Assembly (NCBI GenBank): GCA_003993805.1 | Contig: RSEF01000003.1 | Location: 42,600,590 to 42,664,589, forward strand | Source: Himantopus leucocephalus | Taxonomy: Eukaryota > Chordata > Aves > Charadriiformes > Recurvirostridae | Length of the DNA stretch: 64,000 bases | Direction of reading: 5' to 3' | Part shown: in pieces, positions 44,101-64,000 of the stretch | Position numbering within the stretch: the stretch's first letter is position 1 | How the letters are laid out: the number at the start of each line of letters is the position of its first letter | Position numbers and translations under genes: made by a program | The notes under the pieces: generated by a model | Databases searched by the model: none | What the model was told of the DNA's origin: nothing | Seen by the model: the letters and a program-made list of their open reading frames with translations, nothing else

Positions 44101-45663
44101 CTTGTCTTATGACCTCTGCTGCTGCTTTCATGATTAATGTGTCTGAGGCAATCAAAGGCTAATTAACTGGTATGAAATCTGGCGGATGTGTTAACCAAAT
44201 AACAAGAATGCGAAGTTGTAAAAGCCAACTACCTAGTCTGCAGCTCTAGATATTGAGGTCTAATATCTAATACATTAAGTTAGAAATCTAATCCTGACCT
44301 GTATCGAGTTTGTCTTTTGATGTTTTAGTGCCTGTAGTGAGTCTAGAATGAATAGATTTTGTTCTAAAGCAAACTCATGTTTTGGAAAGATGTGTTGGAA
44401 TGGAGTCTGAGAGAAAAGACTTACTCAAACTTTATTCTAAAATAAAAATCACATTTATTATCACAAGTTGCATAAAATCAGATAGATACAGCTTTTACAA
44501 AAATGTTTGATAGAAAAATATTTGTCTAAGTACAACGTGTGGTATTACAGGAATAACTCACTATTGCTGTGCCTTTAGATAAAGCTTCAAAGGAAGTCAA
44601 AGTTCAACCAAAATATTGAGTATATCTATTGCAAACACCAGTGTCACCTCTGGAACAAACTACATATTTACTCAATCAAGATCCATTACAAAAAGTATCC
44701 CTTTGTGTAACTGACTTCATAATATAAACCTCTACAGCTCTGCTGGCAATTTGTTTGGGACTAATTAATGTAATACCATTTCTAAGAATGGCACTAGTTC
44801 CACAGTGACATTCATTTATTTGTGCCAGGAAAACCAATTTCTGGTAATTTTAAGGAACAGTTGCCAGATTCAAGTAGTCAGAACCTGACCGGTATGTGTC
44901 CCAAAGGTCACTTAGTTTAGCACGTAGTAAATACAAACTCGAAAAAGTTAAATTATGAAGCCATAACACTTTAATTTGGTATATGGGATCAAAGCGCTTA
45001 AACCGTAGTAGCATATGCTCTCCTATCCACCAGAGATTAAACCATTTTCCATTTGATATTAGCAGTTATGGTTTCAGGTACAAAAGACATTATTGCAGTG
45101 TTAGAACTGAAGCAGCAATACAGCCTTTCACTGTTGCTATGAGCAAGTATAGTTGAAACACTAGTACTTTGCTACAGCTCAGTAGTAGCAGCATTTTCTA
45201 GTAACTTTTCTTTCTTTCCCCTTGACAGAGTCTATGACTATTCAGAGGGTCAAAGGATTGCTGTATCGCCTACTTAAAATTCCTGGCTCAGAACTGAAAC
45301 TGTCCTACGAAAGTTCTAAAGTGAGTTAAAAATGGGTAATTTAACAATAAAATACTGCATACTGCTAAAAGTCAATAGCTTGTTCTAAAATACGACCTAA
45401 TGAAATTGATTTCACGTAAGGAGGGCAGTCTTCATGCTGGAATTTAGGACCTAATTTCATTCCTGTAATATGGCAGATCCTCCCTGACTGCAACTGCGTG
45501 ATCTATATTTGGTTTACGTGAACAGATTTCAGTTTAAGTCTGATCAGGTTTTTTTCCTTTCTTATTCTAGCTGGAAGGAAAAGAAGTTGAACTAGACAAT
45601 GACTTAAAGCCTTTGCAGTTTTACTCAATAGAAAATGGAGACTGTGTGTTAGTACGGTGGTAA
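17045..45663 (+). CDS. TBCE: Tubulin-specific chaperone E (tubulin-folding cofactor E), complete, 16 coding exons
   Basis: TBCE captures alpha-tubulin and, with TBCD, TBCC and beta-tubulin, forms the cytosolic complex that releases alpha/beta-tubulin heterodimers; it can also dissociate dimers. The 16 coding exons total 1590 nt, giving 529 residues against 527 in human, with every junction in phase. Domain order: an N-terminal CAP-Gly domain (about residues 22-70, with [16 protein letters not shown] and GGSFIRPNK), leucine-rich repeats (about 130-375, such as [12 protein letters not shown] and [11 protein letters not shown]), a post-LRR segment ([15 protein letters not shown]), and a C-terminal ubiquitin-like domain (about 448-529) ending VLVRW. 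The ATG at 17045 has A at -3, follows a CpG island and matches the human start. Human loss-of-function alleles cause hypoparathyroidism-retardation-dysmorphism syndrome. Intron 3 appears to use a GC donor. An eroded CR1 lies in intron 1. Confidence 0.97.
17145..19060 (+). other. TBCE: TBCE intron 1
   Basis: A GT-AG intron of 1916 bases; most of its length from about 17625 is a decayed CR1 element. Confidence 0.9.
17625..19022 (+). mobile_element. CR1 LINE, 3' part with reverse-transcriptase remnants, heavily decayed
   Basis: Reading through stops and shifts, the reverse-transcriptase core is visible: [19 protein letters not shown] and [10 protein letters not shown], matching the CR1 'DFSKAFD' block. 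Further on come [11 protein letters not shown] and the usual end-of-ORF segments. The right end carries the CR1 tail (AGAGGTTCCTTCCAACCATG, then the short TATGGCTATGAC terminus). Sense is the same as TBCE. The many stops indicate an old insertion. Confidence 0.85.
19061..19145 (+). CDS. TBCE: TBCE coding exon 2 (CAP-Gly core)
   Basis: The acceptor is TTTTTCAG and the donor GCAG|GTGAGT. It encodes [20 protein letters not shown] and then GTQYFKC, with the GKHDG motif of CAP-Gly domains. It enters in phase 1 and leaves in phase 2. Confidence 0.97.
19146..28172 (+). other. TBCE: TBCE intron 2, about 9 kb
   Basis: The longest intron in the window. It holds a GT microsatellite at 22229-22250, scattered poly-T runs and a locally GC-richer patch at 23080-23480 with overlapping ORFs on both strands. 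I recognise no gene or RNA in it. Confidence 0.85.
22229..22250. repeat. GT dinucleotide microsatellite, 11 units
   Basis: Uninterrupted GT repeats lie within TBCE intron 2. Confidence 0.95.
28173..28361 (+). CDS. TBCE: TBCE coding exon 3, followed by a GC donor
   Basis: The acceptor is TGTTCTAG. It encodes [20 protein letters not shown] through MDSIAEQQ, completing CAP-Gly and the linker. Frame continuity with exon 4 requires the exon to end at 28361 before GCAAGT (AAG|GCAAGT). The nearby GT at 28366 would add 4 nt and break the frame. Confidence 0.93.
28362..29573 (+). other. TBCE: TBCE intron 3 (GC-AG), with a 100-N assembly gap
   Basis: The intron begins GCAAGT and ends TTTAG. It contains 100 N at 29030-29129 flanked by T runs on both sides, so its true length is unknown. 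Confidence 0.85.
29014..29156. other. Assembly gap of 100 N inside a poly-T tract
   Basis: About 14 T precede and 27 T follow a block of exactly 100 N (29030-29129), the conventional size for a gap of unknown length. A long homopolymer probably stopped assembly here. Apparent poly-lysine ORFs across it on the minus strand are meaningless. Confidence 0.95.
29574..29662 (+). CDS. TBCE: TBCE coding exon 4
   Basis: The acceptor is CATTTAG and the donor GCTA|GTATCC. It encodes [20 protein letters not shown] and KEEISRTCA, corresponding to human SKLQEVSLRNCAVS. The 89 nt enter in phase 2 and leave in phase 1. Confidence 0.93.
29663..30356 (+). other. TBCE: TBCE intron 4
   Basis: A GT-AG intron of 694 bases, AT-rich, with nothing recognisable. 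Confidence 0.85.
30357..30456 (+). CDS. TBCE: TBCE coding exon 5 (leucine-rich repeat)
   Basis: The acceptor is TTTCAG and the donor TCAG|GTATAA. It encodes [20 protein letters not shown] and [12 protein letters not shown], matching human IRKVDLSKNLLSSWDEV. It leaves in phase 2. Confidence 0.95.
30457..33420 (+). other. TBCE: TBCE intron 5
   Basis: A GT-AG intron of 2964 bases with no recognisable gene. A faint CR1-tail-like string near 31018-31035 is too short to call. Confidence 0.85.
33421..33523 (+). CDS. TBCE: TBCE coding exon 6 (leucine-rich repeat)
   Basis: The acceptor is TATACAG and the donor GAG|GTAATA. It encodes [20 protein letters not shown] and [14 protein letters not shown], matching human LKVLVLNQTGITWAE. 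It leaves in phase 0. Confidence 0.96.
33524..38220 (+). other. TBCE: TBCE intron 6
   Basis: A GT-AG intron of 4697 bases. ORFs at 36914-37351 (minus) and 37669-37983 (plus) have no recognisable similarity and are probably chance. Confidence 0.85.
38221..38297 (+). CDS. TBCE: TBCE coding exon 7 (leucine-rich repeat)
   Basis: The acceptor is GCTCTTAG and the donor AAAG|GTAAGA. It encodes [20 protein letters not shown] and ITVLE, matching human CPGLEELYLESNN. It leaves in phase 2. Confidence 0.96.
38555..38650 (+). CDS. TBCE: TBCE coding exon 8 (leucine-rich repeat)
   Basis: The acceptor is TGGCAG and the donor CCAG|GTAGCT. It encodes [20 protein letters not shown] and [11 protein letters not shown], matching human [21 protein letters not shown]. 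It enters and leaves in phase 2. Confidence 0.96.
38651..40242 (+). other. TBCE: TBCE intron 8, inflated by a duplicated segment
   Basis: A GT-AG intron of 1592 bases. It contains the single-N duplication at 39901-40202 and an isolated N at 39381. If the duplication is an artefact, the real intron is about 150 bases shorter. Confidence 0.85.
39901..40202. repeat. Direct duplication of about 150 bp at a single-N junction (assembly artefact likely)
   Basis: Copy 1 (39901-40050) and copy 2 (40054-40202) both run from AAAAATTTATTCCCTGAACA to CTTTACAAAAGACTT, separated by one N at 40053. A handful of substitutions (T/C, G/A) and an A-run length change distinguish them, as expected between haplotypes. 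Confidence 0.93.
40243..40307 (+). CDS. TBCE: TBCE coding exon 9 (leucine-rich repeat)
   Basis: The acceptor is AATTTCAG and the donor TTTG|GTATGT. It encodes [20 protein letters not shown] then F, matching human [20 protein letters not shown]. It leaves in phase 1. Confidence 0.96.
40396..40460 (+). CDS. TBCE: TBCE coding exon 10 (leucine-rich repeat)
   Basis: The acceptor is TTTCCTAG and the donor CAG|GTAAGT. It encodes [20 protein letters not shown] then Q, matching human FPSLKYLVVNDNQISQ. The preceding intron is only 88 bases. Confidence 0.96.
40461..40925 (+). other. TBCE: TBCE intron 10
   Basis: A GT-AG intron of 465 bases with nothing recognisable. Confidence 0.85.
40926..41078 (+). 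CDS. TBCE: TBCE coding exon 11 (last leucine-rich repeat)
   Basis: The acceptor is CATTTCAG and the donor GAG|GTACAT. It encodes [20 protein letters not shown] through QLEVLNKSE, matching human NELEKLPSLRALSC. The 51 codons are in phase 0 at both ends. Confidence 0.96.
41079..41792 (+). other. TBCE: TBCE intron 11
   Basis: A GT-AG intron of 714 bases with one N inside an A run at 41357. Two similar TATGGATCAG(T)CCA segments near 41572 and 41640 suggest a small diverged local repeat. Confidence 0.8.
41793..41946 (+). CDS. TBCE: TBCE coding exon 12 (post-LRR segment)
   Basis: The acceptor is CAGTACAG and the donor CTTA|GTAAGT. It encodes [20 protein letters not shown] through [13 protein letters not shown], matching human [21 protein letters not shown] and AHPRYQFLCL. 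It leaves in phase 1. Confidence 0.96.
41947..42536 (+). other. TBCE: TBCE intron 12
   Basis: A GT-AG intron of 590 bases, GC-richer than its neighbours, with long overlapping ORFs on both strands and no recognisable protein. Confidence 0.8.
42537..42605 (+). CDS. TBCE: TBCE coding exon 13
   Basis: The acceptor is ACGCAG and the donor CTGA|GTAAGA. It encodes [20 protein letters not shown] then LL, matching human [22 protein letters not shown]. It starts with the last two bases of a lysine codon and leaves in phase 1. Confidence 0.95.
42606..43817 (+). other. TBCE: TBCE intron 13, inflated by a duplicated segment
   Basis: A GT-AG intron of 1212 bases containing the duplication at 42756-43134. 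Removing one copy would make it about 190 bases shorter. Confidence 0.85.
42756..43134. repeat. Direct duplication of 189 bp at a single-N junction (assembly artefact likely)
   Basis: Copies 42756-42944 and 42946-43134 are nearly identical, from TCAATGAGTT(C/T)GACTAGATA to GCTGCACTGTTGGGT, separated by one N at 42945. About six substitutions distinguish them. Confidence 0.95.
43818..43877 (+). CDS. TBCE: TBCE coding exon 14 (linker to the ubiquitin-like domain)
   Basis: The acceptor is CCTTAAG and the donor CCAG|GTAAGA. It encodes [19 protein letters not shown], aligning with human LKIKYPHQLDQKVLEKQLP. This is the most diverged exon, but both junctions keep the frame (phase 1 to phase 1). 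Confidence 0.9.
43878..45228 (+). other. TBCE: TBCE intron 14
   Basis: A GT-AG intron of 1351 bases, AT-rich, with nothing recognisable. Confidence 0.85.
45229..45320 (+). CDS. TBCE: TBCE coding exon 15 (ubiquitin-like domain)
   Basis: The acceptor is TTGACAG and the donor AAA|GTGAGT. It encodes [20 protein letters not shown] and [10 protein letters not shown], matching human MTIQKVKGLLSRLLKVP. The split first codon reads Glu where human has Gly. Confidence 0.96.
45571..45663 (+). CDS. TBCE: TBCE coding exon 16, with stop codon
   Basis: The acceptor is ATTCTAG. It encodes [20 protein letters not shown] then [10 protein letters not shown] and TAA at 45661-45663, matching the human C-terminus ENGDCLLVRW. 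Confidence 0.97.
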   Translation: MEGKEVELDNDLKPLQFYSIENGDCVLVRW

Positions 45664-45920
45664 GAAGGGACTCTCTTGCTAGACTGAAGGAAAAGTCAAC
45701 ACTGGAACTGCAGAAGAGTTACAGACTGCCCGCAGACAGTATGGACAGCCTGTGCCTGAACACACGTATGGGAGAATGTGAATTTCATACGGGGCACCAG
45801 AGGGCTATACAAAAATACTTTCAGCTCCTAAACTTAATCGTCAGTCTCCATGAAAGCGTTCGCTTTTGGCTGAATTGTCTTACTCAAGAGATACCAAATA
45901 GTGCTTAAATGCTTCAATTA

Positions 45921-45926
45921 AATAAA
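45921..45926 (+). terminator. TBCE: TBCE polyadenylation signal AATAAA
   Basis: A canonical hexamer 258 bases after the TBCE stop, the first one downstream. Confidence 0.65.
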
Positions 45927-46660
45927 ACTCAAGGTAACTCTTTTGCCAAGATTTTACACTACCTTCCCACTGCAGCGGTGAGAATTTGTTTTACTGAACT
46001 GAGTACATGATTTAGTTGTGATCTCTTTCCTTATAATAGGACAAAATTAGTGCCGCACTGAAAGAGGCTACTTGCTCTTTTTGTTTTCACCTACTTCCAA
46101 AGACCTTAAAGCAAACACAGGTAGAACAGCAGTAATTGTAGAAGTATCTACACAGCCTTAGCCTATCTAAGGTCAAAATCTGACAGACCTTTATTCTACC
46201 CTACAGCATTAACATACCACAGTATAAATAAGTTCTTAGCATCCTGCAAGGCATTGCTATTTATTTTATTCTTCAGTGCGCTGTTCCTCAATCTCATTTT
46301 ACTTTCACTTGCATACCCTCAGATCCTATCTAATAACACATTGAACTATCAGAAATCCCTCCTAATCAGGCCAAGTTTGCAGTACTTCAAGATTTGGTAT
46401 AAGCAAACTTTGATATTGTTTTTATCTAAAATGACAATGGTATAAACAAACAAAACATAAAATCCTAACCCCTAGCTGTCCCAGCCCCTGCGCAGATGAG
46501 GGCAACCCCTTGGACAGCACAGAACCTGCTGCAGCAAGACTTACCAGATGGCCTGGTGCTGAGCGCAGCTCTCCACTGGATCCTGGTACAGCCCTACACT
46601 GAGTTAAATCAGTAGTACTTTAATTTACAAAAGACAAGCTAGTTGGCATTCTTATGTGCA

Positions 46661-46666
46661 TTTATT
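46661..46666 (-). terminator. B3GALNT2: Candidate B3GALNT2 polyadenylation signal AATAAA
   Basis: TTTATT on the plus strand reads AATAAA on the minus strand, about 270 bases after the B3GALNT2 stop. Distal alternatives lie near 46190-46270. Confidence 0.45.
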
Positions 46667-46934
46667 AATTACAAGTAGGTCTTTGATTTTATAGAAAAAG
46701 GAAATTTTTTATCTTAAACATTTTGGTTTTTGTCAGGTCAACATCTATACTATAGAAAATGAATAGTGTCAGTCCACTTGTAATTATCAAAAGGGATGTG
46801 CAAATATTGTTATGCTTTAGTTGAAACCCAACATTAAGAGATACCTTTAATATTCCTTATTGTTACAAAAATGAATCCAAATGTACACTTTTCCATGATC
46901 ATTATATGCTACCCTGTTTTCCAAGGCAAGTCCA

Positions 46935-64000
<17,066 letters not shown>

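Larger units (their letters stand above)
45664..46934. other. Convergent 3' ends of TBCE (+) and B3GALNT2 (-)
   Basis: The two stop codons are 1.27 kb apart. A plus-strand AATAAA is at 45921-45926. Minus-strand AATAAA hexamers (TTTATT on plus) occur at 46661-46666, 46260-46265, 46265-46270 and 46190-46195. If B3GALNT2 uses a distal one, the two transcripts approach within a few hundred bases. No other gene is visible. Confidence 0.7.

Overview
This window is vertebrate nuclear DNA, most likely from a bird. The evidence is small exons in long AT-rich introns, GT-AG splicing, a CpG-island promoter, several decayed CR1 LINE fragments (the dominant interspersed repeat of birds and other sauropsids) and proteins close to avian/human orthologues. 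Three conserved protein-coding genes are present, in the same order and orientation as on human chromosome 1q42.3: GGPS1 (+), TBCE (+) and B3GALNT2 (-).

Layout. 1-8772: the 3' part of GGPS1 (geranylgeranyl diphosphate synthase). Two coding exons are present; the first coding exon, with the start codon, was not found and probably lies upstream. 8773 to about 9930: GGPS1 3' UTR. About 9930-15880: intergenic, with an unidentified, interrupted ORF cluster at 14982-15480. 15880-17100: CpG island and TBCE promoter, with CRE, CCAAT, GC-box and ZNF143-like motifs. 17045-45663: TBCE, all 16 coding exons, 529 residues with every splice phase consistent; one intron uses a GC donor. 45664-46934: convergent 3' ends. 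46935-63279: ten coding exons of B3GALNT2 on the minus strand, including its stop codon but lacking roughly the first 88 residues, which should lie beyond 64000.

The three genes are housekeeping neighbours and not a shared pathway: isoprenoid synthesis for protein prenylation, alpha-tubulin folding, and O-mannosyl glycosylation of alpha-dystroglycan. I found no novel multi-gene system, CRISPR array, tRNA or rRNA.

The most notable non-genic signal is technical. At four places a single N separates two nearly identical adjacent copies of a 50-190 bp segment, which looks like unmerged contig or haplotype ends and not biological duplication. There are also gaps of 100 N and 31 N next to homopolymer runs. 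Exon coordinates were derived by hand from reading-frame continuity, splice signals and recalled human protein sequences; no alignment was run.
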